This document shows positions 1 to 12,048 of a DNA stretch of 64,000 bases, piece by piece. The position numbers and the translations under genes were made by a program. The notes below the pieces were generated by a model, which saw only the letters and a list, made by a program, of their open reading frames with translations, had not been told where the DNA came from and searched no databases. The stretch spans positions 38,036,840 through 38,100,839 of the forward strand of contig CM049322.1 in NCBI GenBank assembly GCA_026874595.1, given 5' to 3'. This DNA is from Sipunculus nudus (Eukaryota; Annelida; Sipuncula; Golfingiida; Sipunculidae). Within the stretch, counting starts at the first letter, position 1. Every line of letters starts with the position of its first letter.

Positions 1-531
1 AAGTCGCTAGCGATATTTCAAAGAATAATCGTAAGATGACCGTATCATATAGAATGCAGATTGATGTGTTATTATCACTGGAGGCGCATGTTTTAAAAAC
101 CAGATTCCTTTGGACCTGTAAGCTGAGATTGTTGTTTAAGATATTACTCTGTAAGATTTTGTAATTACCAATTTTTGTGAATCATGAATTAAATGTTAAG
201 TTTTATAAAAAAAATTGGAAGTTTTTTATTTATGAAGTATCGACTGAGAAAAAAACGCCTTTAATTTGACTGTCACAGAGACAATATTCGTGTCCCATCA
301 CCCTATAGAAATAAAAGATAGATATATGGGAGGCTGGCTTTTTTTGCTGTTTCATTTGGATCTTCCGTGTCTTCCTCCAGACAAACACGATGCAACATCA
401 TCACGCTTATTAAGCCATCTTTGAATGTTACATGTAGAATTAATTAAGCTTTATATAGACACATATATATCAGACTCATTTCAGATTTCATCAGCCCCTT
501 TCTGTATCTTAGTCCTGAATAAAGTTAAAGG

Positions 532-533
<2 letters not shown>
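1..533. other. AT-rich intergenic DNA, no gene seen
   Basis: No open frame of interest, no RNA gene and no recognisable mobile element. Short A and T runs only. Confidence 0.6.

Positions 534-593
<60 letters not shown>
534..593. repeat. (TA)n microsatellite
   Basis: Uninterrupted TA dinucleotide run of about 60 bp. The open frame across it reads Tyr-Ile repeats and is not a gene. Confidence 0.95.
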
Positions 594-595
<2 letters not shown>

Positions 596-644
596 TTAAC
601 ATATACCAATATAACTTCAGTAAATTAACTTTCTATTGTTGATG

Positions 645-952
645 GTTCCCGTCTCGTGGCAATTAGGAAAACAAATGGACCAAGCTTTTACGGTCTTGGG
701 ATAGAACAAGAGAACGAATGCCCGAAAGATCGTGAGTTCAAATCTCAGCCGAGGAGTGGCGAGATTCCTCGTCCTTGTTGAGCGCTGTGCAGGCTTAGTG
801 GGAAGGCTGTGCCCCAGGGCCCCAGCGCCGAGTGCGTCTTTTTGGGGGTTCCTCTGTCTTATGACCCATAATTGGAACAATTGCACACCCAACACCGGCA
901 GGTGTGGTAGACACCGGGCCTGGGTGAATAGAAATATAAAATAAATCGACAC
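645..952 (+). mobile_element. tRNA-derived SINE candidate
   Basis: A tRNA-like head at about 685-760 is followed by a unique body and an A-rich tail (aaatataaaataaa, about 930-945). The clearest part is the T-arm/B box at 734-746 (gagttcaaatctc, compare the B-box consensus GGTTCGANTCC), preceded by an anticodon-arm-like stretch. The body from about 770 to 920 is GC-rich. Target-site duplications were not resolved, so the exact ends are uncertain. Open frames on both strands here are incidental. Confidence 0.55.
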
Positions 953-1235
953 ATCAGAATATAAAATAAAAGGACAGGAAGCGAGTGCTGACGCCCTGCC
1001 TCATACTCCCACACCAGAACACAACGGCAAATTTAAGTCAGCATTAAAAAAAAAGAAAAACATAAGTTAGCGTTAAATAGAAGAACATATCTAAGATAAA
1101 AGGAAAACAAATGAATCTGATAGCCGTTCGCCAATTTATTCAGTTTTCTTTTCTGTGTTTTCATTTCTTATATTTGTGATAAGCGAATTTTACAAATTAA
1201 CTTATGATAAGTTAATAAGGTTATGCATTCTTTCT

Positions 1236-1250
1236 CTGTCTGTCTATCTA

Positions 1251-1302
<52 letters not shown>

Positions 1303-1303
1303 A

Positions 1304-1387
<84 letters not shown>
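1236..1387. repeat. Compound microsatellite (TCTG)n-(TC)n-(TA)n
   Basis: TCTG tetranucleotides grade into a TC run and then a TA run. This gives a polypyrimidine tract of about 110 bp followed by about 40 bp of TA. Confidence 0.95.
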
Positions 1388-1390
<3 letters not shown>

Positions 1391-2445
1391 AGGTAATTGA
1401 CTGACGAATAACAGCACTGGTTTATTTCTAACTGCAATTTACAAAGGATATTGACAAAATCTAAACGGAGAAGATTGACTCTTAATTACTATGAATACAG
1501 CGGCGTACCATCAGTCTGTTTATTCCTAGTGTTACAACTCGGTAAATAAAATCATAATAGTCTATGTTCCGCAAAATCCTCCCATAACACATACATAAAC
1601 ACACATGAGCTCCATATTTTATCTTTATGTATTGAGTTTATATATAAAACTAGCCGACATTCTCAAATTACAAATATGCGTTTAGGCAAATATTATTGAG
1701 ACGAAAATCAAGAAAAGAAAAAAAAAATATTAAATGCGTTGAAATACTTTACATTTTAGATGTAAGATAAGTTGGTATTTATTTAATTCCTTATTTACCC
1801 TTCTGGTAGCATGATTTTACATTAATTTGACTTGAAATAAATAAGGAGTCATAACATGTACTTAAAACATTTGAAAGAATCCCTGACTTTGCATTAAGGT
1901 TCTACCATATTTATTTTTTAGTGGTTTTACCTTTTTTAAATCTTTGTTATTAACTCCATTTGATTAGAAATTAAAGATGAAATGTTAAGAGATATTTTTT
2001 CAAAATATCCATAACCAAATCAACAAAAACTCCACATTCTCCCTGAATCACCCAGTCATCAATCTGACATTTTCTAATTACCTCTACAACTGTCATATAT
2101 TATTTTTTAGCAGAAGTCATTTTTTAAAAACAACAACTTTTATACCACGTTCGACCCTCGTACAATATTATGTGCACATTTTACTTGACTCAAGGTTTAG
2201 AAATCACCTTTTCAGCCTTTAACACCATTCAATTAATCAACAACAAACCATGTTACCAGTCATGAATATTCATGAATTCCTTTCAGTCTCCACTAAAGTG
2301 GCGATCGATTCTCAAGGGGTTAAAAGTTTAATGAGTTTTGCACCTTTTGCTCTCATCCACTGGCTACCAACCTGCTGTTTGTGGAACAGAGCCCTGACGT
2401 CAGTTAGAATTCAAATGCAATTTATCTTCTTCGACTGCAACCAAA
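1388..2445. other. AT-rich intergenic DNA, no gene seen
   Basis: About 1 kb with stop codons in all frames and no recognised repeat. Confidence 0.55.
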
Positions 2446-2640
2446 ACTAGAAATCTGTATTCTAAGGAATGCTTACCTCCGCCATGTGTGGGTTCCTTAT
2501 TTGTGGGATGCTCCCCAAAATTTGCTTGCATTCATGTATTCAGCCCATTTTCCCATGTTCATTCGTACAGAAGTGACTGTACATTTGTGAATATTCATTG
2601 ATGACGTTCCTGAACACAGATCATATTCCGGATCAACTTG
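2446..2640 (+). mobile_element. Diverged copy of dispersed element 'TE-C'
   Basis: From aactagaaatctgtattcta onward this matches a segment found in every macrosatellite unit (C1 about 10644-10770). It shares cctccgccat, gtgactgtacatttgtgaat and attcattgatgacgttcc, with about 20-30 percent divergence and indels. It is a fragment: the (CA)n and tail part seen at 7080-7230 is missing. Family unknown. Confidence 0.7.
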
Positions 2641-3559
2641 AAAATAAAATATATTTCTCATTGGCATATTTTAGAAATGGCCTGACAGTTTCCTTGATAT
2701 CATAAGAAATACCCTTCATACCAGTTTACCGACTGTTTACTTCAATGTGCCAGGTCAGCCAGCTAGGTAAACCTGAGCCTTTGAGCCAAGCTCATATACC
2801 AGCTTGTATCACGTATGCCGGTGTTAATTAACTCCCACAGAGCCCATGATTCTCATACTCGCTTGGAACAGGAGGGCAAAGTTTCGTGTTTCTCATTGAA
2901 TAAGACGGGCATGATTAACTTTATTGCCCCAGGGTGATTGCGACGGAACAACATAGGACCAACTACTGACAGATGCTTAGTTAATAGTCGATCGGGAACT
3001 TCATATAAGGTGGGTTAGCTTTGAGGAGGGGTGGGGGGTGGGGGGGGGGGGTTAAACCGCCTCTGTATATTTATAGTTTTAATCCGCCGAAAAAGCTAGC
3101 CTAAATGTAACCCGGCAGACAAAAAGCGGACTTAATTGCTTTGTGTGACGTCAGATAGTAACATATTTCTTCCTACACCAGTATGACCGACTAGGAAATC
3201 AAAAACACTTATTGATTCAATCAGAAACACTAACAATCATCAGAATAACAATACTCTGTTGAACTAGTTTACATAACTTAGAATAAAAAAATGAGTGGGG
3301 TCTTTTGCACTTAATTATTGTGACGTTGAATAATATGAATCTTCATGCCGTGTCTCACACCTTGATTTACACATTATTAAATTTAAAGGCATAAAAGGTC
3401 AAAAGAAAAGATTGATGGAAGATAAGGTCAGGCATTCAAGCATACGCACAAATATTATAATTTACCTTACATGAAACAATGCAATACTTTTATTACCTCC
3501 TCTCAGTTACACACTCACTTGGTACATTTGGTTACAAGGTTTAGAAATTTGAAATATCT
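2641..3559. other. Intergenic DNA with a G-run
   Basis: No gene seen. At about 3020-3052 there is a G-rich run (gaggggtggggggtggg then a long G tract) able to form a G-quadruplex on the plus strand. A palindromic TGACGTCA occurs near 3147 and again near 3611; with no promoter nearby these are unremarkable. Confidence 0.5.
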
Positions 3560-3790
3560 GCATCGTTTTAATGTATTAAAAGGTTCTTTAAAGGAACCTA
3601 TTCCTATATTTGACGTCAATTAACTAAAGATTACCTATTGAACCTTTCATAAAAATAAGGCCAGTAAACGCCGATCCCACCACACACAGGCTGTTTGTTT
3701 TATTTATATCCACATGTTTATATCATGTTGGGGGTGCTCCAAAAATAACCAAAAACATTAGACAAGGACATCTGGCGGCAAGCCAGACAA
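3560..3790 (+). repeat. Diverged relative of the 3' part of the macrosatellite unit
   Basis: The stretch around 3668-3780 (acgccgatc, cacacacaggctg, tttatatc, catgttgggggtgct, catctggcg) follows the same order as the unit segment at 15999-16110 (acgccgatc, cacacatagactg, ataacatgggggg, gatctggcg). Similarity is partial. It appears to be another genomic copy of a repeat that was captured in the array unit. Confidence 0.5.
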
Positions 3791-5445
3791 ACCAGCGCTG
3801 TGCAAAGGGTCTTTTGCAAATAGTGACCGTTAACCTTCAAGATATATGCAACCAACCACCTTAGGTCTCATATTTTTTTAACATTTGTCAACATAGCTGT
3901 GTTTACCAACAGCTTGTATATACAATCTAATACATCCCTCATAAAGGAGTTATAAGAACTTTTCCAAACAGGAATTACTTTGAGTTCATTGATATGTATG
4001 CAGAGTAAGCGAAAATAACATTTTCCCCAGGTTAAGGTAGGTGAATACCGTGAATAGCAAGAAGTGCAAGTTTCTTCTACATATAGTGATAACAGTTTCA
4101 TTACTGAATATATTACACTTAAAAGGTAAAAAGAAAATAAAAAACACACAAGGGTCATATGTTACGGAGACCAGTTTTTTCGGGAACAGTTAGATTTATT
4201 TGCTTAAGTTTTGATTTCAACCTCATTAACTGAAGTGGAATTCAAGTGAATAATCCACATTCCCTGTAGAGCCAAGCATAGGCGAGTCTAAGATTTGACT
4301 TCTGAAACGGTTTCTCACCAAACAACTCTGGCAGGGTAAACGAGACCCGAATGTCAAATACATCCCCACACGAACATCAGCACGCATGACAGGAGGCAAG
4401 GTTTGACTCCGAAAACCCCGTAGCACGCACCTGTGGTTGGTGGGTAAACGAGACCTGATAGTTGAATTTGTCTCTATGGGGAGTCAATACGCCTGGCTGG
4501 GCCGGCAACAGATTGTGTGTCCCACAATTTTGTCAGCTGTTGGCTTTATTATGTACAACAGAAGAAACTCTGGATATGCGCGTAATTATAATGGAATATC
4601 TAGCAATATGTGCGTGGTTTTTGCTGTCAAGTCAATCGGTTGGCCATGGTTAAATTTGATAAAGTGGTAGTCTTTGCTCCGTGATCGATGGCCCTGGGAC
4701 CGCGCGGAGCTAGAAAGACTTGTCTAACAGAAGAGCAGCTGAAACCCTGGTTTTCGGCATAAAAATAAAATACAAACGTAAACATGCCGAATGTTGACAT
4801 AGAGTATTTTTTTACTTGGTTTGCTGGTGAATTTGAGGCAAAGGCAAAAACGTTTTGTCTGTATAAACTGTATATTTCTCTTCTCCTCGGCTTACTCCAA
4901 AAAACGCTAACCCTTTTATATCCTTTTAAGTACTTACTTATCACAAATGTCGTCTTTTTTTCATAAGCCCCTAAATGGTAGCTGTTTCTATAGCCCTGTT
5001 TAGAATACCGATATCTGAAATCACTGCTGCTGACATTTTGTCGGCATGTTCAACTACAATATGTAAAATTACACAAAAACTCAAAATTGACATCGAGTAC
5101 CCAACTCCGTTTAATTCTAACCTATAACTCGAATTGGAGACTCTTGAGTACTGATGCAGACATATAAATGTAATATCTATGTAGTAACTAATTATGTATA
5201 AAGTCTCGTTTTCTCGTAAAATGGCGGCCATAGATGCTAAGACTTGTCTAGCACTTTATCACTACTGTATAGAACTTTATCCCCTCACGCCCCACCACCC
5301 AGAATTAACACAACCTGGCTGGACTAACATTTTTTTATTTATCACTCCTCACCCAGTGACACCAATATAATTACATATAGGTACATCAATAATTGAATAT
5401 TTATGCCTGAAATTATACACTGCCCTGAATAATTGACAGCTTCAG

Positions 5446-5446
<1 letters not shown>
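3791..5446. other. Intergenic DNA, no gene seen
   Basis: Only short, unrelated open frames in several overlapping frames. None shows a recognisable domain or a credible splice structure. Confidence 0.5.

Positions 5447-5506
<60 letters not shown>
5447..5506. repeat. (TA)n microsatellite
   Basis: TA run of about 60 bp immediately left of the TCGCGA foldback element. Confidence 0.95.
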
Positions 5507-5508
<2 letters not shown>

Positions 5509-5600
5509 TGTGGTTGCCTTTTTGTTCGCGAGGGTTTTAATTTCGCGAAATTCGCGAATGGGAAATAATCGCGAAAATGAAACCCTCGGGAATAATCGGC
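5507..5600. mobile_element. TCGCGA-type foldback (MITE-like) fragment
   Basis: Imperfect inverted repeat. The left arm (cgcgagggttttaatttcgc, about 5527) pairs with the right arm (tcgcgaaaatgaaaccctcg, about 5569), with another TTCGCGAA palindrome between them. Similar TCGCGAAAA...AAACCCTCGCGA foldbacks are, from memory, abundant in molluscan genomes. Only about 90 bp is recognisable and one terminus abuts the TA run. Confidence 0.6.
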
Positions 5601-6895
5601 CAATTGAGAATGTTCTTCTTATTTAGTGTAATCAATACTTGTATGGTAATAGGTTAGAACAGAGAGAATTTTTTAATAAATTACATCCTTGCAGGTATAG
5701 GGAAATTTAAACCTTAAATTTGAACTAAATCACCTATGCTGTGTGTACTGGCCCATCATTATATAAGAAAATGTCACAAACTCATGACCTATTCTCATTT
5801 TATAAAACACAAAGGTATATGGTTTTGCCAAAGATTTGATATACTAGTAGGTTCTTGTGAGATCTATATATATACTAAATAATTTGATATTGTGCTTGTA
5901 TCCTTCTAGTATTCTTTTGGGCGTGGTCAACCAAGATTGTTATTCCGATTTCCTCTCGATCGATATGAGTTCAATCGCCACCAACCTTTCTCTGTAGATA
6001 GATTTATCTTAGGACCGTTTTTCCATTCCCCTTAATTTATCAAACTCTGCCAATTTATTCATTCACGCACCATTTCAAAACTGTCATGTGCTACAACTTA
6101 CGTAAAGAAAAAATCCGGGATCTCGCCAAATGCACACAGGAATTAAGGGTTTAACGTTACTATTATAAACGTCCTATTTTCTCCGAAAGCTGGATGAATT
6201 AAATAATTTTGAAAAGCAAACCACTGGTATGTGTACCGAAACCGTCAACGTTATTTATCCATTAATGGGAAAATGTATTGATAAAATAACAACAGATGAC
6301 GGTTTATTAAAAGGCCTACTTTGAAGAGTTACCCGATGTTGATAAAACAGAGGTTTTAACCCGGTAATTTAATGACAGGGTATCAATCAGAGTTGATGTT
6401 ACTCTGAAAATTGAAAAAGGGTTAATATAGTTATCTAGTTATGTAATCTCTGGGTAAATAACCTATTATCAAGCTGGCAAAGGCCACCAAACATCGTATG
6501 CGGTAAAGGGAGCCTCGCATTGGTAATCGACCACGTGACCCCAACCTTTAACCTCCTGACGTTTGAAATGAGGCTGACCTTGAGATCATCATGCCTGAGC
6601 ATACATAGTCAATAAAATTACCATGTTACTCTTATCATCGTGTTAATTATTTTCTACAAAACATCTGTCTTGAACTCGTTCACTAAGGATGCTTTATTTT
6701 ATTATTGATCCATTTCTTTTCTGGAATGGAAGCTATCAATTTAATTTGCTGTAAGATTGGATTAATAATTTATAGGTAATTACCCTTTCTTTGCTGGTAT
6801 TCTTATTAGCTTAATATAGATACTTCGAAGGCACACTTCCAGGTTCAGTTAATTTTTATGAGATGTCTCTCAGTTGTTTCAAAAGTAACTGGATA
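5601..6895. other. AT-rich intergenic DNA, no gene seen
   Basis: About 1.3 kb without a coding signal or recognised repeat. Confidence 0.5.
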
Positions 6896-7230
6896 TATGC
6901 ATCCTAAGGAATGCAAGCCTCACCTTGTAGGGGTTCCGATTGTGAGATGCCCCAAAAACCGTGTTTGCATTCAATTATTCGGCCAATATTCCCATGTTAT
7001 TTTGTGCATACGTGACTGTAAATTCGTGAATGTGATTGAACTTGCTCTTGATCATGTGTCGCATCCACACTAAAACTCTAATAGGTTCTTTATTTGCTTA
7101 TTCCCGAAATGCCCTGAACCTTCCATGAGATTCCGTTAATGGTTACGTGAGTTACATCGTAAACAAACACACACAAACACACACAGACATACATGAAAAG
7201 GGATAAACGTATACCCTTCTGGCGGAGTCA
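6896..7230 (+). mobile_element. Second dispersed copy of element 'TE-C', more complete
   Basis: Starts near aactggatatatgcatccta, parallel to the copy at 2446, and continues through cccgaaatgccctgaacc, catgagattccgtt, an interrupted (CA)n tract (about 7158-7188) and tacccttctggcggag. The same order occurs in each macrosatellite unit (C1 10640-10955: cattcccgaaacgccc, catgagattccgttcatg, CA tract, taccctcctggcgg). The tail, a CA/CAGA tract followed by an ACCYTCYTGGCGG motif, resembles a recurrent 3' end I recall from marine invertebrate repeats. No coding capacity. Confidence 0.7.
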
Positions 7231-7900
7231 ACGAAGGAGAAAAAATGCAACCTATGCATCTTAATTTTATATGACTGTATACTTCTATCACCAAAGCTTT
7301 TCCGAGTTCTCTGCTCACAATTAACACAAGCCTTGATATGAGTGATCGGGATGGTGTATATTTCTGCGGCATATCATAAAAATAGCCTCGTGCCTGAACT
7401 TTAATGCACGGTAGACATAGGCTAGGATTTTGAATCTGCGCTTCAATAGAAATTTGATATGCACATGACGCTGTCTACCAGTGAACTCGGAAGCGCTTTG
7501 GTGATAGGTCATGTCGCACCATTTCTTTATTAATTTTCTCTCAGGGTGCCTGGCATGTATGAACTGCAGTCAGACAAAATGCTAAAAACACTTAAGGCTG
7601 GATTATAAATTGGAATAGTAATTGCCACCATCTGTTTTAAACGAAATATTTGTATTATTTAATGTTTTTCAAACTACTAGGCAACTTTACCGAGCAAATC
7701 GAGTTCCTTGAATTTATTTTGTCCAGTTCATGTCACATGCGCTTTTGAACAGTAATATGTATTTAATATTATGCCAATAAATGTATGTATGTGTGTATGT
7801 CTGTATGTATGCATGCATACGTTCATTTAATTTACCAAATCTATATCTGAGTGTCCCGACCCATGTATCACTCGGTATAATTAAATGGATTAATGTCTTA
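7231..7900. other. Left flank of the macrosatellite with a TGTA-rich tract
   Basis: No gene seen. A TGTA/TGTG/TGCA tract at about 7780-7825 lies about 75 bp left of the array edge. Similarity to the array unit begins abruptly at 7901. Confidence 0.6.
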
Positions 7901-8268
7901 TCTGCAAAAATATTCCAACACCTTTAATTAAATTTTCTTAAATTAATATATAAAAATTCCGCATTTCAATAAAGCAGTATCTAAAACGGATTATACTAAA
8001 CCGTTTTTTTAGTCTGGAAGTAGTCACCGCACTGTAGTTCGCCTTACAAAGGCCAAATCGGTTTATTCAATAAAACGTGACCCAATTAGCTCTACGCACT
8101 TGGTTGTAAATCCGATGATGCAAAAAGCGATTTTTCGCTGGAAGGATTAGGTCAAATGGTAGCAAAACTGGTCTCACGCAGACGAGATACCGATTCCTAT
8201 ACGCACTATAGGAACCGCTTTATGGTAAACTAAAGTAAATGGAACTACTGCATAGGCCTGAACTAATG

Positions 8269-8740
8269 TAGCGTCGTATCAGCCCTCTGCCATCACGACC
8301 AGATCGCTGGCCTGCCACAGTGCCTTTACATTTTGGTCTGATCTTATCTTGGTCATCTTATAAGGCCACATGACGATGCAAATATTTTCGTCATTTCTGA
8401 CAACGCCTCATGGTCTAGAGATACACTGTCAATTTACATAAACCAGACTATTCGTTTGCCTTTTTAGTTTTCTTTCTAACAACACCAAAAATGAACGAGA
8501 AAAGTTCCGTTCTAACTCAGCATATTGGTAAATCCCTCCACATGTTTGTTGAATTTCTAATTTATTCTCTTGCATTAATGCATCATTCGTAGCATAATGT
8601 TAAGATTATGGGCTGTTTACAACGATACGAATACAACATGATGGAAAACTGCATGTATCAAAGATACTGCATGTACAACGACTCAAGTAGGCTTACCAAC
8701 CCAATTATCATTGCCTACTGAGTCGGATTGTCACGGCTAG
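8269..8740 (+). mobile_element. Alpha: hAT-like MITE, C1 copy
   Basis: Begins TAGCGTCGTATC and ends GTCACGGCTAG. Flanked by near-perfect 8-bp direct repeats, aactaatg (8261-8268) and aacttatg (8741-8748), as expected for a target-site duplication. The ends are loosely inverted (TAGCGTCRTRTC against TAGCCGTGACA). No coding capacity, so a non-autonomous element. The 8-bp duplication and TAGNG-like start fit the hAT superfamily, but the superfamily call is tentative. Confidence 0.7.
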
Positions 8741-9687
8741 AACTTATGTGGAAAAGTGTCCTGTTGCGGACAGAGTAAACCAATTCACGATCCGGGTTAT
8801 TTGCTGGTGCGGTTGCGCCCTAAGCTTAGTCAATGATACCTTGAAAACGACCGTCGTAAGCCCGAGAGATGATAAATATAGACTGCTAACTACTGTGAAG
8901 GCCATTCGAAGCCTGATTCACTAAAACAAACCGTAACTGTGTCAGCTTTGAAGATATGACAACGGACGAACGTTTTATGATTACTGGCATCATAATTCCA
9001 ACCCGTGGAGCCCTAATGGAATATCTCGTGGCGGAATAATATGAAACGCTAATTACATAGGTTGGGGTAATTTTTGTTCAAGATGATACATTTGTCTTTG
9101 TGAATAAATACCTGTAGGATCCCACGTCAGAACAAATACTTGTCTTTTACTACGAACTCAATACCCCCATTGTTTAATCTTGTGTCAAAGAATGCTGGTT
9201 GCTTTAGATCTCCGTGCAAATCCTATAAATAACCTCTTGTTTCATGCCACAGTATTCTCCAGAAACTTTGGCGGCTTCGACATTTCATTTACGGACTAAT
9301 ACCTTTTAATGATTTCTTGCGACACTGGGATAAATTTAAAAAAGAAACAAAACAAATAATTCTACTGAATTCGTGTGTGTGTTTTCCGAGAGTTGTTCAT
9401 GTTCCAACAGACAAGATGTTAAACAAGTCGTCCATGGATCATGACGCCCAGCGAAATTTTGAACTAGAGAGATGTTGATTGATATTACTTTCAAAAGAAC
9501 AAAATGTTTCCTTCCATCAGATTACAGGGTATAAATGCCTCATGCAACACTCAATTTGGATTTGATGTTCTATTTTCAAGGAAATAGCAGGAGGGAGCGC
9601 AAACGTCGAAACTATAGCTCTACGCGCCCACAGCTTAGAAACCTGCACAAAAGCTTTCTCGGAAATACTATTAACTACCAGTATGAA

Positions 9688-9874
9688 GTGGGCGGTCGAG
9701 GGGTAAATCGCTCGGCCCTTTCCGCTAGCTATCCGAGTTCGATACCTGGCGTGGCTATCAGAGCGGGTTGCAGGTTTCGTCCGAGGCCGGTGGTTTTTTC
9801 ACCAGTGTCTCCAGTTTCCCCAACCTCCAGACTCTACAAAACATCACCATGTATTTGTAAAGGTAAAAGAAAAG
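9688..9874 (+). mobile_element. SINE-A (+), tRNA-derived, C1 copy
   Basis: The tRNA-like head starts gtgggcggtcgaggggtaaa (A-box region) and has a B box at 9735-9746 (gagttcgatacc). The body contains gtccgaggccggtggttttt and ccagtttccccaacctccag, and the element ends in an A-rich tail (gtaaaggtaaaagaaaa). The head plus this cggtggttttctcc...ctccggtttccc type of body is a pattern I recall from invertebrate SINEs. Any transcript would come from an internal pol III promoter. Ends are approximate. Confidence 0.7.
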
Positions 9875-9875
9875 G

Positions 9876-10200
9876 TGACGGTGGGTGGTTTATAATCTGA
9901 TATCACCGATGGTGTCAGTCTCACCGACTTTATACTTTGCCTTTCTGGTCTTTCGGGCCAGTTTATTCTTGTAGCTTTTCTCGGCTCCCTGGGAAGCATA
10001 CAACCAAAGCAGCTTTATAAGGCGCTAGAAGGTAATTCATTCTTCATAAGCATGTCGCCTATCACCAGTACCCATTCACATCTGGGTGGAGAGAGCGCAC
10101 CCTTGTGGTAACGACCTTTGCTAGGAGTCTTAACGCAGACGGCGGTCAGAACGGGACGGGAACCTCACAATCCCAGCGCCTTATCTTTTACGCCACCACG
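9876..10200 (-). mobile_element. SINE-B (-), C1 copy, head eroded
   Basis: Body shared with the other copies (read on the plus strand: tagcttttctcggctccctg, tataaggcgctagaagg, cacccttgtggtaacgacc). The tRNA-like head at the right end is degraded: the tract that reads ctagcggtcacaagtcgagc in C2 is missing. Confidence 0.55.
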
Positions 10201-10639
10201 CTGAACAATCTATGTAAAAAAAAATAAAGTTTATTTTTTGTTATTGTTTAAAATATGATAACAGTTTTGGTACACTTCTACCGAGATAACTACCAATGAC
10301 CAAGAAACATACTAAAGTGGGCCGCACACAGAGCGGACGAAACGAGACGAGGTCGTACCGGACTTGAATCCTGTGTGGTTCGCTCTGTTTGCGGCACTGA
10401 GCGGACAGGACTGCTGGTCCACGAGCACTCTGGACCTAGGGATGAGCGATCCTGGTCATGTAACTTGGAGGGCGCAGGTATGAATCGACTTAGCAGTAAA
10501 GTTCATGCTAGCTTCACTTTGTCTACAAGTAATTTCCCATTCTCAACTCCACAATATTGATGTTTTACAGAACCATGCATCTCTAGAATAAATAAAACAT
10601 ATGCTGGAGTCAGTCATCCGTCAGAGGAAACCAAGTAAG

Positions 10640-10871
10640 AAACTAGAAATCTGTATTCTAATAAAAGCAAGCCTCCGCCATTCCCTTTTTCGACCCACAA
10701 TCCAAGGTTCAATTGTGCATAAGTGACCTTACATTTGTGAATATTCATTGATGACGTTCCCGGATCTGGATCTTCACCACGATCTAATCGATTCTTCATT
10801 GGCCATTCCCGAAACGCCCTAAAAATTTCATGAGATTCCGTTCATGACTGCGTGAGCTATGTTGTGAACTA

Positions 10872-10903
<32 letters not shown>

Positions 10904-10960
10904 ACTCACACGGACGAGAATAAAGGCATACCCTCCTGGCGGCGAAAGTATGATGGACTT
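10640..10960 (+). mobile_element. TE-C segment with (CA)n tract, C1 copy
   Basis: Same order of segments as the dispersed copy at 6896-7230, including the stretch gaatattcattgatgacgtt to cgaaacgccctaaaaatttc that C3-C6 lack. The (CA)n tract is at about 10870-10910. Confidence 0.7.
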
Positions 10961-12048
10961 TCATATATAAGAACCATATAAGACATCCATCAGATCAAGT
11001 CAAGTGAGAAAATATTGCCCCTCCTTTTATGCATAAATTTGAAAGTCACCAATAAACAATAAACAGAAACAAATCAGTATTGCAGATTTGTTTAATGTAC
11101 ATCTTCCACCAGGCATAAAAAGACAGGAAAAAGCATCAGACAAAAGAAAATCCGATTTTTAAAATTAAACCGAGCCACCCAAGCGCTTCACTAGATCTCC
11201 CGCTAGAACGGAGACAGACAATAGTTTTGTCTCGTGGCTTATGTACCCTGGTCCACTTAAATTATATAAGAGGGGTATTCTTCTGTCTGTAGTTTTCTCA
11301 GGAAGGTAACAAACTGTGTTGGACAGGACCATGACTTGAGAAGCATAGAGATACATGTTCAACCGAACCCCCTCGCCAAATCTTACACACAAGAGTGTCC
11401 CTTCTTTACCCAAAGTTGAAATAGGTGACCTGACGTCGTAACTTGTGGATTTCTGCAATGAAGACAGTCGTATGTTTCCCTGCTTTTCTGTAATGTTTTT
11501 TTATATCGTGTAAGCATATTCAGATAGTTATGTATTTCTTACAATTCTGCTGCGCCTGCAACTACACAACTATATAACATAACCAAAGTTAACTTAGATG
11601 TCTCCATGTAACAGTGACTGAGAACAAAAGTTTGTTTTTCGCAAGTTGCTTATTTGTGGTTCGGTTTAACGGGAATTCTTAGACGAAGTTTGGCATAACA
11701 CTTCTTATTAAAAATAAGTTCAAATGGAAGCATCGTACGATCAATCGAGTATAAAAATGAATGCCATATAACCGGAAGGTACCAATCCATATAATGCTAA
11801 CCCGCCTGACTCCATCTAAAAGGGGCATTGTCTTTTCTTTTGTCAAGGCTGAAGGTTATCGCCAGTAGGTTAAACATTTAATTCTGTTTGTGTTTGTGTC
11901 TGTATCCGACCACAACATAACTTACATATTCATGACTTGGATCTCAGAAAACCTTCAGGTCTTTTCGAGATCTGACCAAGATGAATCTATCAGATTTTGG
12001 TGTAGATCCAATTCATGGTACGGATTCAAGAACGCCATCAAGGAATGT

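Noticed and set aside
3147-3154. TGACGTCA (CRE-type) palindromes near 3147 and 3611 and CACGTG near 6532
   Set aside because: Short palindromes without any promoter or gene nearby; likely chance.
11165-11458. Minus-strand 97-codon frame identical in C1 and C3
   Set aside because: Identity is explained by a conversion patch. C2 is frameshifted and C4-C6 are shortened. No recognisable domain.
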